The notes: a model not told the origin generated them from the sequence alone. Shown: positions 1-7,924, numbered from the stretch's first letter. The stretch: 10,106 nt of DNA from Zoogloeaceae bacterium (GCA_031290535.1 JAITNI010000329.1:1-10106); one strand, 5' to 3'. Numbers and translations are program-made.

Positions 1-492
1 CTGTTCAATGCGTTCGCCGGGGGGAAGAGCGGTCGGGGCGGAAACAGGCGCGGCCTTCGGCGCGGCGGAGGCGGCCACCGCGTCTTCCTTGGTCACGCGC
101 CCACCGCGTCCCGTGCCGGAAACCGCAGCGGCGGGGATGCCCTTTTCTTCCAGAATCTTGCGGGCGGCAGGGCTGGCGGTGGTGGCCGATGCTGTTGCAG
201 CGGCAGCCGGAGCCGATGCAGCCGTCGCAGCAGGCGCAGGCGCGGCGGCCACAGCGGAGGTATCAATCCGGGCGATGATTTCTCCCGAAGTCACCAGATC
301 GCCATCGGCCTTGAGGAGTTCGACCAGCACGCCCGCGTCGGGCGCGGGGACTTCCAGCACCACCTTGTCGGTTTCGATGTCGATCAGGATTTCGTCGCGG
401 GCAATGGCTTCGCCGACCTGCTTTTTCCAGGACACCAGCGTGCCTTCGGAGACGGACTCGGAGAACTGCGGGACTTTGACTTCAATAATCAT
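1..492 (-). CDS. sucB: Dihydrolipoyllysine succinyltransferase, E2 of the 2-oxoglutarate dehydrogenase complex (N-terminal part)
   Basis: E2 core of the 2-oxoglutarate dehydrogenase complex; it carries the succinyl group on a lipoyl arm from E1 (SucA) to CoA. Only the first 164 codons are in the window and the gene runs off the left edge. Visible domains: one lipoyl domain (about residues 1-77) with the lipoylated lysine K43 in the motif ETDKVVLEV; an Ala/Pro/Thr-rich flexible linker (about 78-106); the peripheral subunit-binding domain (about 107-140, SPAARKILEEKGIP to GRGGRVTKEDAV), which binds E1/E3; then a second Ala/Pro linker. The catalytic acyltransferase domain lies outside. A single lipoyl domain is usual for SucB. 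ATG at 492 is chosen over the in-frame ATG at 498 because AAGGA (503-499) lies 6 nt before the former and touches the latter. It starts 22 nt after sucA stops, so the two are very likely co-transcribed. The alternative name is odhB. Confidence 0.95.
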   Translation of the reverse strand, partial: MIIEVKVPQFSESVSEGTLVSWKKQVGEAIARDEILIDIETDKVVLEVPAPDAGVLVELLKADGDLVTSGEIIARIDTSAVAAAPAPAATAASAPAAAATASATTASPAARKILEEKGIPAAAVSGTGRGGRVTKEDAVAASAAPKAAPVSAPTALPPGERIEQ

Positions 493-514
493 GTTCATTC
501 CTTCTGTTGAGCTT

Positions 515-3340
515 TCAGTAGTCGATCTTGCCCAGAGCGGACTCGATCAGGGCTTTGAGTTGCGCGTTATGCCGGGCGAGGTAGCCAACGGCCGGAGAAG
601 CGGAAGCGGGTCGGGAAACCAGCAACACTTCCTGCTTCGCGCCGACCGAACGGGCCAGATGCTGACGGGAGGCAAACCAGTACCAGGCGCCCTGATTGCG
701 GGGTTCTTCCTGACACCAGATGATTTCAACCGCCTGGGGATACTTGGCCAGTTCGGCGGTGAAAGCGGCTTCCGGGAAGGGATACAACTGCTCGATCCGC
801 ACGATGGCCACATGGTCAATCTGGCGTTCCCGGCGGGCGGCGAGCAGATCGTAGTAAACCTTGCCGGAGCACAGCACCACACGTGTCACCTTTTGCGCGT
901 CCAGCGCGTCGATCTCGCCAATCACCGGCTGAAAGCCGCCGTTGGCCAGTTCGTCCAGACTGGAAATCGCGTCTTTATGGCGCAGGAGCGATTTGGGCGA
1001 CAGGATGATGAGGGGCTTTCTCTGCTTTCTCAAAGCCTGCCGACGCAGCACATGAAAAATCTGGGCGGGCGTGGTGGGTACGCAGACTTCCATGTTCATT
1101 TCGGCGCATAACTGCATGTAGCGTTCCAGCCGCGCCGAGGAGTGTTCCGGCCCCTGCCCTTCGTAACCGTGCGGCAGCAGCAGCACGAGGCCGCAACCGC
1201 GCCCCCACTTGGCTTCGCCGGAAGAAATGAACTGGTCGATCACCACCTGCGCGCCATTGGCAAAATCGCCAAACTGCGCTTCCCAGACCACCAGATCATT
1301 GGGGTCGGCGGAAGCGTAGCCGTATTCAAAGGCCAGCACGCCTTCCTCGGAAAGCACGGAATCGTAGCACTGAAAAGCGCCCTGCTTGTCCTGCAAATGC
1401 GCCAGCGGATGATAGGTGCCCTCGCTGGCTTTTTCGCGCTTCTGGTCGTGAAAGGCGGCGTGACGGTGAAAAAAGGTGCCGCGCCCGACATCCTCGCCGG
1501 AAATCCGCACCCCGTAACCTTCGGTGAGCACCGTGGCGTAGGCGAGATTTTCCGCCATACCCCAGTCAAAGGGCAATTCGCCTTTCCCCATCGCCCGCCG
1601 GTCGTCGACGATTTTTTTGACGCGGGAATGCAGCACAAAGCCTTCCGGCAAGGTAGTGAGGCGTTCCGACAGCCGCGCCAGTTCCCTGACCGGTGCGCGG
1701 GTATCGCAATTTTCGATGTACTGTTTGGTGAGGTACGGCTTCCAGCCCTTCGCGTGGGCGCGGGTGTAGTCGGAGAGCGCCGGGTTGTACAGAAGTTCGC
1801 CCTTGTCCAGATGGTCGCGGAATTCCTGAATCATGGTTTCCGGCGCGTCCGCTGTCAGAATGCCCTCCGCCACGAGGCGGTCGGCGTACACCTTGCGCGT
1901 GCCGGGGTGGGCGTGGATTTTCTTGTACATCAGCGGCTGCGTCACCATCGGCTCGTCCTGCTCGTTGTGACCCAGCTTGCGGAAACAGTAAATGTCGATG
2001 ACCACGTCCCTGCCGAATTCCTGCCGAAAATCCGCCGCCAATTTAGTGACCAGCGCCACCGCTTCCACATCGTCGCCATTGACGTGGAAAATCGGCGCTT
2101 CGGACATCTTGAAAATTTCCGTGCAATAGTGACCGGAACGGTAATCACGCGGGTCGGAGGTGGTAAAGCCAATCTGGTTATTGACGACAATGTGAATCGT
2201 GCCGCCCGTGCCATAGCCGCGTGTCTGCGCGAAATTGAGCATTTCCTGATTGACGCCCTGCCCCGCCACGGCGGAATCGCCATGAATCAGCACCGGCACG
2301 ATTTTCTTTTTGCCGTCTGCGCCGTAGCGCAGTTGGCGGGCATAGACCGAACCTTCCACCACCGGATTGATGATTTCCAGATGCGAGGGGTTGAAGGCCA
2401 GCACCAGATGCACGGGGCCGCCGGGCGTGCCAACATCGGAAGAATAACCGAGGTGGTATTTGACGTCGCCCGCCGCAAGGTCAGAGGCTTTCTTGCCCTC
2501 GAATTCGGCAAACAGCAGGGAAGGCGGTTTGCCGAGCGTATTGACCAGCACATTCAACCGCCCCCGGTGCGCCATGCCGATGACAATTTCCTGCACGCCC
2601 TGAGTGCCCAGATTCCGCACCAGTTCGTCCATGGAGGCAATCAGGGCTTCGCCGCCTTCCAGAGAAAACCGCTTTTGCCCGACGTAGCGGGTATGCAGGT
2701 AGCGTTCCAGTGTTTCAGCGGCGGTGACGCGCTCCAGCAGGCGCAGCTTGTCTTCGCGGCTATAGGCGCATTTGGCGCGAATGGGTTCCAGCCGTTCCTG
2801 AATCCAGCGTTTTTCGCTCGTTTCCGTCAAATACATGTATTCAACGCCGATGGAGCCGCAATAGGTTTCCTTGGCGGCCTCGACAATTTTGGAGAGCGGG
2901 GCGCGTTCCGCGCCCATGCGAAACGAGCCGGTATTGAACACCCGGTTCAGGTCGGCGTCGGACAGCCCGTAATGGGACGGTTCCAGTTCGGCAATCACCG
3001 GGCGCTCCTGCCGTTTCAGCGGGTCAAGATCGGCGCGGCGGTTGCCCATGAAACGGTAGGCGTTGATGAGTTGCAGCGCGGCAACCTGTTTGCCGTCATC
3101 CGCCGCCTGCGGCGCGGTCTGACGGAAACCGCCCTGCTTCGCCTGTTCGGCAAAGGCGGCGATCACGGGGGCGTGCGGCACGTCGCGGGTCACCACACCG
3201 GGTTCTTGCGCCAGCCGGTCGAAATAGCCGCGCCATTCTTCCGACACCCGCGCCGGGTCTTCCAGATAATTTTCGTAGAGTTCTTCGACGAAAGGCGCGT
3301 TGCCGCCGAAGAACAGCGTGGTTGCGAGTTTTTGTTTCAT
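515..3340 (-). CDS. sucA: 2-oxoglutarate dehydrogenase E1 component, thiamine diphosphate dependent
   Basis: Decarboxylates 2-oxoglutarate with thiamine diphosphate and passes the succinyl group to lipoyl-SucB. The protein is 941 aa (E. coli SucA is 933), so it is full length. An N-terminal segment (about 1-45, LFFGGNAPFVEELYENYLED) matches the E2-binding region of the family. The first catalytic domain shows GMAHRGRLN (H258), KYHLGYSSD (H296), NPSHLE (317-322) and the cofactor/Mg motif from GDSAVAGQG (354-362) to VVNNQIGF (385-392). The transketolase-like domain follows (about 590-790) with ISGEDVGRGTFFHRHA, WEAQFGDFANGAQ and HGYEGQGPEHSS (724-735), then a C-terminal domain with EEPRNQGAWYW (878-888). 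The frame is open from 3361, but ATG at 3340 is chosen because AGGAG lies 8 nt before it and the protein then begins where the family does. A GC hairpin separates it from gltA, and sucB follows 22 nt later. The alternative name is odhA. Confidence 0.97.
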   Translation of the reverse strand: MKQKLATTLFFGGNAPFVEELYENYLEDPARVSEEWRGYFDRLAQEPGVVTRDVPHAPVIAAFAEQAKQGGFRQTAPQAADDGKQVAALQLINAYRFMGNRRADLDPLKRQERPVIAELEPSHYGLSDADLNRVFNTGSFRMGAERAPLSKIVEAAKETYCGSIGVEYMYLTETSEKRWIQERLEPIRAKCAYSREDKLRLLERVTAAETLERYLHTRYVGQKRFSLEGGEALIASMDELVRNLGTQGVQEIVIGMAHRGRLNVLVNTLGKPPSLLFAEFEGKKASDLAAGDVKYHLGYSSDVGTPGGPVHLVLAFNPSHLEIINPVVEGSVYARQLRYGADGKKKIVPVLIHGDSAVAGQGVNQEMLNFAQTRGYGTGGTIHIVVNNQIGFTTSDPRDYRSGHYCTEIFKMSEAPIFHVNGDDVEAVALVTKLAADFRQEFGRDVVIDIYCFRKLGHNEQDEPMVTQPLMYKKIHAHPGTRKVYADRLVAEGILTADAPETMIQEFRDHLDKGELLYNPALSDYTRAHAKGWKPYLTKQYIENCDTRAPVRELARLSERLTTLPEGFVLHSRVKKIVDDRRAMGKGELPFDWGMAENLAYATVLTEGYGVRISGEDVGRGTFFHRHAAFHDQKREKASEGTYHPLAHLQDKQGAFQCYDSVLSEEGVLAFEYGYASADPNDLVVWEAQFGDFANGAQVVIDQFISSGEAKWGRGCGLVLLLPHGYEGQGPEHSSARLERYMQLCAEMNMEVCVPTTPAQIFHVLRRQALRKQRKPLIILSPKSLLRHKDAISSLDELANGGFQPVIGEIDALDAQKVTRVVLCSGKVYYDLLAARRERQIDHVAIVRIEQLYPFPEAAFTAELAKYPQAVEIIWCQEEPRNQGAWYWFASRQHLARSVGAKQEVLLVSRPASASPAVGYLARHNAQLKALIESALGKIDY

Positions 3341-3348
3341 TCGTTTGT

Positions 3349-3353
3349 CTCCT
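3349..3353 (-). promoter_or_regulatory. Shine-Dalgarno of sucA (decides start)
   Basis: AGGAG ends 8 nt before the ATG at 3340. It favours that start over the in-frame ATG at 3361, which would put the Shine-Dalgarno inside the coding region and add seven residues (MLPGDKR) not expected in the family. Confidence 0.75.
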
Positions 3354-3387
3354 GGGAGCATCCCCAGATTTTTGTTTTACCCATTGG

Positions 3388-3424
3388 AAAACAGGCGGCG
3401 CAAGCTCAAAAGCCGCGCCGCCTG
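3388..3424 (-). terminator. Long GC hairpin between gltA and sucA, possible terminator or attenuator
   Basis: Read on the minus strand, CAGGCGGCGC (3424-3415) pairs perfectly with GCGCCGCCTG (3401-3392), a 10-bp GC-rich stem around a 13-nt loop. The loop can itself fold through GCT/AGC. Four T residues follow (3391-3388), then CC. The stem is strong but the T tract is short, so it may be a partial terminator, a 3'-end stabiliser for a processed gltA mRNA, or an attenuator that lowers sucAB relative to gltA. No T run follows on the plus strand, so the orientation is minus. Confidence 0.6.
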
Positions 3425-3439
3425 CAAATCATTGCGCCG

Positions 3440-4735
3440 TTATCGGTTGACCAGCGGAACCACGTCGCGTCTGGCCGCCCCGACATAGAGCTGGCGCGGA
3501 CGCCCGATCTTGTATTCCGGGTCGGTCAGCATTTCTTCCCACTGCGACATCCAGCCCACCGAACGCGCCAGCGCGAAGATACAGGTGAACATGGAAGTGG
3601 GAATGCCCAGCGCCTTCTGCACAATGCCGGAGTAGAAGTCGACATTGGGATACAACTTCTTCTCGATGAAGTAGTCATCTTCCAGCGCGATTTTTTCCAG
3701 TTCCTTGGCCAGTTTGAAGAGGCGGTCGTTTTCCAGCCCCAGTTCGGCGAGCACGTCGGCGCATACCTTGCCCATCAGTTTGGCGCGCGGGTCAAAGTTC
3801 TTGTACACGCGATGCCCAAAACCCATCAGCTTGAAGCTGTCGTTTTTGTCCTTGGCGCGCTTGATGTATTCGCCGACGCGGGAGACGTCGCCGATTTCCT
3901 CAAGCATGTTGAGGCAGGCTTCGTTCGCGCCGCCGTGCGCTGGCCCCCACAGGCAGGCAATCCCCGCCGCGACGCAGGCAAACGGGTTCGCGCCGGAAGA
4001 CCCCGCCAGCCGCACGGTGGAGGTGGAAGCGTTCTGCTCGTGGTCGGCGTGAAGGGTGAAAATGATGTCCAGCGCTCGCGCCAGCACCGGGTTGGGCTTG
4101 TATTCCTCGCAGGGCACGCCGAACATCATGTACATGAAGTTTTCGACATAGCCCAGGTCATTCCTCGGATACATGAACGGCAGCCCGGTGTTGTACTTGT
4201 AGGCCATCGCCACGATGGTCGGCAGCTTGGCGACGACGTTGGTAAAGCTCACGTCGCGGTGCCTGGGATTCGTGTAATCCATCGCCTGATAGTAGAAGGC
4301 CGACAACGCCCCCACCACGCCGATGATGACCGCCATCGGATGCGCGTCGCGCCGAAAGCCGTTGTAAAAACGGGTCAACTGGTCATGCACCAGCGTGTGC
4401 CGACGGATGGTTCCCTCAAACTCCAGTTTCTGAGCCGTGTTGGGCAGATCGCCGTTTCTGAGCAGATAGGCGACTTCCAGAAAATTGCACTGCTCGGCCA
4501 GTTGCTCGATGGGATAGCCGCGATACAGCAGTTCGCCCTTGTCGCCATCAATAAAGGTGATGTGGGACTTGCAACTGGCAGTGGACAAAAACCCGGAATC
4601 ATAGGTAAACAGCCCGGTCTTGCCGCCCAGGGTGCGAATGTCAATACAGTCATTGCCATGCGTGGGCTTCAATACCGGAAAATCTACCGGCGTCTGCCCT
4701 TCAAGGTGCAGGGTTGCTTTGGTTTCTGCGGTCAT
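3440..4735 (-). CDS. gltA: Citrate synthase, type II (hexameric, Gram-negative type)
   Basis: Condenses acetyl-CoA and oxaloacetate to citrate, the entry step of the TCA cycle. The product is 431 aa (E. coli GltA is 427). Active-site motifs are intact: [13 protein letters not shown] (229-240, oxaloacetate-binding His), GPAHGGANE with H267, [15 protein letters not shown] with H308, and [10 protein letters not shown] with D366, together giving the His/His/Asp catalytic set. The C-terminus GRPRQLYVG is also typical. The length and the N-terminal extension before the helical core (residues 1-60) match the large, often NADH-inhibited enzymes of Gram-negative bacteria; the inhibition is known for the family and cannot be seen here. 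ATG at 4735 is chosen over an in-frame ATG at 4777 because AAGGAG (4748-4743) lies 7 nt before it. The gene is 82 nt downstream of sdhE, behind a terminator, so it probably has its own promoter or depends on read-through. I found no convincing promoter in that gap. Confidence 0.97.
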   Translation of the reverse strand: MTAETKATLHLEGQTPVDFPVLKPTHGNDCIDIRTLGGKTGLFTYDSGFLSTASCKSHITFIDGDKGELLYRGYPIEQLAEQCNFLEVAYLLRNGDLPNTAQKLEFEGTIRRHTLVHDQLTRFYNGFRRDAHPMAVIIGVVGALSAFYYQAMDYTNPRHRDVSFTNVVAKLPTIVAMAYKYNTGLPFMYPRNDLGYVENFMYMMFGVPCEEYKPNPVLARALDIIFTLHADHEQNASTSTVRLAGSSGANPFACVAAGIACLWGPAHGGANEACLNMLEEIGDVSRVGEYIKRAKDKNDSFKLMGFGHRVYKNFDPRAKLMGKVCADVLAELGLENDRLFKLAKELEKIALEDDYFIEKKLYPNVDFYSGIVQKALGIPTSMFTCIFALARSVGWMSQWEEMLTDPEYKIGRPRQLYVGAARRDVVPLVNR

Positions 4736-4742
4736 GGTCTCG

Positions 4743-4748
4743 CTCCTT
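4743..4748 (-). promoter_or_regulatory. Shine-Dalgarno of gltA (decides start)
   Basis: AAGGAG lies 7 nt before the ATG at 4735. It rules against the in-frame upstream ATG at 4777, which has no such site and would add 14 residues unlike the family N-terminus. Confidence 0.75.
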
Positions 4749-4787
4749 TTCTCTGTGTGTGGAAAAACTGCAAACATGCATGAAACA

Positions 4788-4806
4788 CGCCTCTGGCTGC
4801 GAGGCG
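4788..4806 (-). repeat. Second hairpin in the sdhE-gltA gap
   Basis: On the minus strand CGCCTC (4806-4801) pairs perfectly with GAGGCG (4793-4788) around a 7-nt loop. It begins 3 nt after the T tract of the sdhE terminator and has no T run of its own (TGTTTC follows). It may add to termination, or be a stable structure at the 5' end of a gltA transcript. The function is not established from sequence. Confidence 0.4.
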
Positions 4807-4809
4807 CTC

Positions 4810-4844
4810 AAAAAACGTCAGGGCGTTTTCAACGCGCCCTGACG
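4810..4844 (-). terminator. Intrinsic terminator overlapping the 3' end of sdhE
   Basis: On the minus strand CGTCAGGGCG (4844-4835) pairs perfectly with CGCCCTGACG (4825-4816), a 10-bp stem around a 9-nt loop, followed at once by six T residues (4815-4810). This is a textbook rho-independent terminator. It overlaps the last codons of sdhE, and the TGA stop (4820-4818) lies inside the second arm. It should end, or strongly attenuate, the sdhCDABE transcript before gltA. No T run follows on the plus strand. Confidence 0.82.
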
Positions 4845-5081
4845 CGCGCGCAATCGGGCCACCAGCGGTAGAAGGCGACTGTCTTCGCACTCGGCCTGAC
4901 CGCTGATCCAATGCCACAACTGTAAATCATCGCTATCCGCCAGCACCGCGAACACTTCCTGCTCGGCTTCGGAAAGCTGCCCGAATTCCTCGTCCAGAAA
5001 GCGCCCCAGCGCAATATCCACCTCCAGCAATCCCCGGCGGATACAGCGCCAGCGCAGGCGTTCCAGCGCGGCCCGCTCCAT
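4818..5081 (-). CDS. sdhE: SdhE, FAD assembly factor for succinate dehydrogenase
   Basis: Small soluble protein (87 aa; E. coli SdhE/YgfY is 88) that helps attach FAD covalently to the catalytic histidine of SdhA. It begins MERAALERLRWRCIRRG and carries the family motif RGxxE as RGLLEVD (16-22), followed by LGRFLDEEF and the aromatic segment LQLWHWISG (53-61); these are the hallmarks of the small five-helix DUF339/Sdh5 family. Its ATG shares one base with the sdhB stop (TGATG) and there is no clear Shine-Dalgarno, so translation is probably coupled to sdhB. The frame is open far upstream, to 5609, but that stretch overlaps sdhB entirely and is a shadow. The last eight codons and the stop form a terminator hairpin. 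Its place directly after sdhB supports the role. Confidence 0.93.
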   Translation of the reverse strand: MERAALERLRWRCIRRGLLEVDIALGRFLDEEFGQLSEAEQEVFAVLADSDDLQLWHWISGQAECEDSRLLPLVARLRARQGALKTP

Positions 5082-5791
5082 CAGACTGCCCGCTTGACCA
5101 GCATGTCCCTGATCTTGCCAATCGCCCGCGTCGGGTTCAGCCCCTTCGGACAGACATCCACGCAGCTCATGATGGTATGGCAACGGAACAGCCGGTACGG
5201 GTCTTCCAGATTGTCGAGCCGCTCGTTGGTGGCCTGATCGCGGGTATCGGCCAGAAACCGGTAAGCGGCCAGCAGGCCGGCGGGGCCAACAAACTTGTCC
5301 GGGTTCCACCAGAACGACGGACAGGCCGTGGAGCAGCAGGCACACAGGATGCACTCGTAGAGGCCGTTGAGTTCTTCGCGGTCTTCCGGCGATTGCAGGC
5401 GTTCGCGCTCCGGCGGCGGGTCGTTGTTGATGAGGTAGGGCTTGATCGAATGGTACTGCTTGAAAAACTGCGTCATATCCACGATCAGATCGCGGATCAC
5501 CGGCAGCCCCGGCAAGGGCTTCAGCACAATGGGCTGTTTCAGGCTGTCGACATCGGTCAGACAGGCCAGTCCATTCTTGCCGTTGATGTTCATGGCGTCG
5601 GAGCCACAAACGCCCTCGCGGCAGGAACGGCGGTAGGCGATGCTCTCGTCCCTGGCCTTCAGCTTGGTGAGCGCGTCCAGCAGTTTATGTTCCGTGTCTT
5701 CCATCTCCACGGAAATCGCCTGCATGTAGGGACGCTCATCCTTGTCCGGGTCGTAGCGGTAAATGGAAAATTGAAGGGTACGTTTCGTCAT
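5081..5791 (-). CDS. sdhB: Succinate dehydrogenase iron-sulfur subunit
   Basis: Electron-transfer subunit of complex II on the cytoplasmic face of the membrane. It passes electrons from the FAD of SdhA to ubiquinone through three iron-sulfur clusters. The product is 236 aa (E. coli 238). The N-terminal ferredoxin-like domain has the [2Fe-2S] ligands C57, C62, D65 and C77 (SCREGVCGSDAM to GLAC), with Asp in place of the fourth Cys as in E. coli. The C-terminal domain has CILCACCSTACP: C147, C150, C153 and C214 fit the [4Fe-4S] cluster, and C157, C204 and C210 the [3Fe-4S] cluster. W162-W163 and H205, near the quinone site in E. coli, are also present. ATG at 5791 has GGAG 6 nt upstream. The gene starts 12 nt after sdhA stops and overlaps sdhE by one base, so it is part of one operon. 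Confidence 0.97.
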   Translation of the reverse strand: MTKRTLQFSIYRYDPDKDERPYMQAISVEMEDTEHKLLDALTKLKARDESIAYRRSCREGVCGSDAMNINGKNGLACLTDVDSLKQPIVLKPLPGLPVIRDLIVDMTQFFKQYHSIKPYLINNDPPPERERLQSPEDREELNGLYECILCACCSTACPSFWWNPDKFVGPAGLLAAYRFLADTRDQATNERLDNLEDPYRLFRCHTIMSCVDVCPKGLNPTRAIGKIRDMLVKRAV

Positions 5792-5803
5792 TGTGCGCTC
5801 CAG

Positions 5804-7576
5804 TTAGTACGACCGGGTTTTCAGGGCCACCGTCTCGACCGTCAGGGGGTCGAGCCGAACCGGCTTGTATTCGATGCGATTGCCGTCCCGATGCCAGAGG
5901 GTGTGCTTCAACCACTCTTTGTCGTTGCGTCCATTGGGGAATTCCGGCGTGTCCGGGGCATCGTCACGCACATGCGCGCCGCGTGATTCCTTGCGCGCCT
6001 CGGCGGAAATCATCGTCGCCTTGGCGACTTCGATCAGGTTTTCCGTCTCCAGCGCTTCCACTCTGGCCGTGTTCCAGACCTGCGATTTATCCTTGATTTC
6101 CAGATTTCGCACCGTCTTTTCCACTTCAAGAATCTGCGCCGCGCCCTTTTGCAGCAAATCGGCAAAACGGAACACGCCCGCGTGATCCTGCATGGTGCGC
6201 GAAATCGCCTGACGGGCATCAAAAACACTGACGCCGCCCGTGCGGTTGTTGATGGCCTCCACTCGCGCCAGCGACGCGTCAACCGCGTCAGCAGGCAAAT
6301 CGCGGTGCGCCGCGCCCTTCTTCAAATCTTCCACAGCGGAATCGCCCGCCGACTTGCCGAATACCAGCAAATCCAGCAGCGAATTGGTGCCGAGGCGGTT
6401 CGCGCCATGCACGGAAGCGCAGGCGCATTCGCCCGCCGCGTAAAAGCCGGGCACCACGGCATTGCCCGCGCCGACCACGCGACCATCGTAACTGGTGGGA
6501 ATGCCGCCCATCTGGTAGTGGCAGGTGGGCACGACGGGAATCGGTTCCTTGATCGGATCAACGCCCGCGAACTGGATGGAAATCTCGCGGATGCCGGGCA
6601 GGCGCTTCATGATCGTGGCCGGGTCAAGGTGGGTGATGTCGAGCAGCACATAATCCTTGTTCGGCCCGCAACCGCGCCCTTCCTTGATTTCGGTGGTCAT
6701 GGCGCGGGACACCACGTCGCGGGAAGCCAAATCCTTGGCATTCGGCGCATAGCGTTCCATGAACCGCTCCTTGTCGGCATTCCGCAAAATGCCGCCTTCG
6801 CCGCGCACCCCTTCGGTAATCAGCACCCCCGCCCCGGCCACGCCGGTGGGGTGAAACTGCCAGAATTCCATGTCTTCGAGCGGAATCCCCGCCCGCGCCG
6901 CCATGCCGAGACCGTCGCCGGTATTGATGAAGGCGTTGGTGGAGGAGGCGAAAATACGTCCCGAACCGCCGGTGGCAAAAATCACGGCGCGGGCGTGGAA
7001 AGCGACAATCTGCCCGGTTTCCATTTCCATTGCCGTGACGCCGACCACGACGCCTTCGCGGTCACGAATCAGATCCAGCGCCATCCACTCGACAAAGAAC
7101 TGGGTGTTGGCCTTGACGTTGCGTTGGTACATGGCGTGCAGCATGGCGTGACCCGTCCGGTCAGCGGCGGCGCAGGCGCGACGCACCGGCTTTTCGCCAA
7201 AGTTGGACATGTGACCGCCAAACGGGCGCTGATAAATCTTGCCGTTATCGACCCGGTCGAACGGCATTCCATAGTGTTCAAGATCAACCACCGCCTCGAC
7301 GGCCTTCTTGCACATGAACTCGATGGAATCCTGATCGCCCAGCCAGTCCGACCCCTTGACGGTGTCGTACATGTGCCAGCGCCAGTTGTCTTCCTCGGAA
7401 TTGCCAAGCGAGGCGGCGACGCCCCCCTGAGCCGCCACGGTGTGCGAACGGGTGGGAAACACCTTGGACAGCACGGCGGTCTTTTGCCCCGCTTCGGAAA
7501 GCTGAATGGCGGAACGCAGCCCCGCGCCGCCCGCGCCGACGACGACGGCATCGAATTTATAAACGGGAATACTCAC
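5804..7576 (-). CDS. sdhA: Succinate dehydrogenase flavoprotein subunit
   Basis: Catalytic subunit of complex II, oxidising succinate to fumarate with covalently bound FAD. It is 590 aa (E. coli 588). The N-terminus has the Rossmann dinucleotide motif VVVGAGGAGLRSA (11-23). H45, in RSHTVAAQGG, is the expected site of covalent FAD attachment. Substrate and catalytic residues known from the family are present: H242 (HPTG), T254 in LITEGVRGEGG, R286, H353 in HYQMGG and R394 in GANRLG. The C-terminal helical and capping region is complete. The start is GTG at 7576, placed directly after the sdhD TAA with no spacing; GGAGG 6 nt before it lies inside the last sdhD codons. This coupling suggests matched synthesis of the anchor and catalytic subunits. 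SdhE, two genes downstream, should mature it. Confidence 0.97.
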   Translation of the reverse strand: MSIPVYKFDAVVVGAGGAGLRSAIQLSEAGQKTAVLSKVFPTRSHTVAAQGGVAASLGNSEEDNWRWHMYDTVKGSDWLGDQDSIEFMCKKAVEAVVDLEHYGMPFDRVDNGKIYQRPFGGHMSNFGEKPVRRACAAADRTGHAMLHAMYQRNVKANTQFFVEWMALDLIRDREGVVVGVTAMEMETGQIVAFHARAVIFATGGSGRIFASSTNAFINTGDGLGMAARAGIPLEDMEFWQFHPTGVAGAGVLITEGVRGEGGILRNADKERFMERYAPNAKDLASRDVVSRAMTTEIKEGRGCGPNKDYVLLDITHLDPATIMKRLPGIREISIQFAGVDPIKEPIPVVPTCHYQMGGIPTSYDGRVVGAGNAVVPGFYAAGECACASVHGANRLGTNSLLDLLVFGKSAGDSAVEDLKKGAAHRDLPADAVDASLARVEAINNRTGGVSVFDARQAISRTMQDHAGVFRFADLLQKGAAQILEVEKTVRNLEIKDKSQVWNTARVEALETENLIEVAKATMISAEARKESRGAHVRDDAPDTPEFPNGRNDKEWLKHTLWHRDGNRIEYKPVRLDPLTVETVALKTRSY

Positions 7577-7924
7577 TTATAACCTCCAGAGAATCGCGGC
7601 AAACCAGCCTGCATAGCCTGTCAACGCCAGAAGGGTCAGCACATGCAGGGTCAGGCGCAGCCCCGTTGACTGGACATAGTCCATCCACAGGTCGCGCACG
7701 CCAATCCAGGCGTGATAAAAAAGACTGAGTGCAAACAGGAAGGTGGCGAACTTGATCGGCCCGCAGGCGAAAATGCCCTTCCAGGCGTCAAAACTGGTCG
7801 GTTGCGCGCCCAGAATCACCGCCACCATCAACACGGTGTACACCGCCATCACTACGGCAGTGACCCGTTGGACAATCCAGTCCTTGAGGCCGTAATGCGC
7901 CCCCACCACAATGCGATTTACCAT
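7577..7924 (-). CDS. sdhD: Succinate dehydrogenase membrane anchor subunit D (cytochrome b556)
   Basis: Small hydrophobic subunit (115 aa, as in E. coli) that, with SdhC, anchors complex II in the inner membrane, holds heme b and forms the ubiquinone site. Three membrane segments are visible: about 18-39, 56-78 and 91-112. H71 in SLFYHAWIGVRD matches the SdhD axial heme ligand, and D82-Y83 in MDYVQSTG match the quinone-site pair of E. coli, with identical numbering. ATG at 7924 is preceded by GGGGAG at 7 nt. The start overlaps the end of sdhC by 7 nt (ATGGTAA contains both the sdhD ATG and the sdhC TAA). The frame is open upstream to 8053, but that part overlaps sdhC and has no family resemblance. 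The stop abuts the sdhA GTG. Confidence 0.95.
   Translation of the reverse strand: MVNRIVVGAHYGLKDWIVQRVTAVVMAVYTVLMVAVILGAQPTSFDAWKGIFACGPIKFATFLFALSLFYHAWIGVRDLWMDYVQSTGLRLTLHVLTLLALTGYAGWFAAILWRL
7583..7587 (-). promoter_or_regulatory. Shine-Dalgarno of sdhA inside the sdhD tail
   Basis: GGAGG lies 6 nt before the GTG start of sdhA and is formed by the last sense codons of sdhD (Leu-Trp-Arg-Leu). It supports the GTG as the real sdhA start, since no ATG fits there. Confidence 0.75.

Noticed and set aside
8..1111. 367-codon open frame on the plus strand, antisense to sucB and the 3' part of sucA
   Set aside because: The Ala-rich first half is the complement of the sucB linker; no protein family is recognisable.
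1142..4783. 1213-codon open frame on the plus strand, antisense to sucA and gltA across the intergenic gap
   Set aside because: Its translation shows no domain, is rich in His, Gln, Arg, Phe and Gly as antisense frames of GC-rich genes are, and it opposes two clearly real genes. The length follows from codon bias.
4736..4809. Promoter for gltA after the sdhE terminator
   Set aside because: TTGAGC (4812-4807) resembles a -35, but no -10-like hexamer stands at 16-18 bp. I could not support a promoter, although one is expected if the terminator is efficient.
5082..5609. Upstream extension of the sdhE frame to 5609
   Set aside because: It lies wholly inside sdhB in another frame. The family N-terminus begins at the ATG at 5081.
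6149..7582. 477-codon open frame on the plus strand, antisense to sdhA
   Set aside because: A shadow of sdhA, with no recognisable motif and no independent promoter or ribosome site seen.
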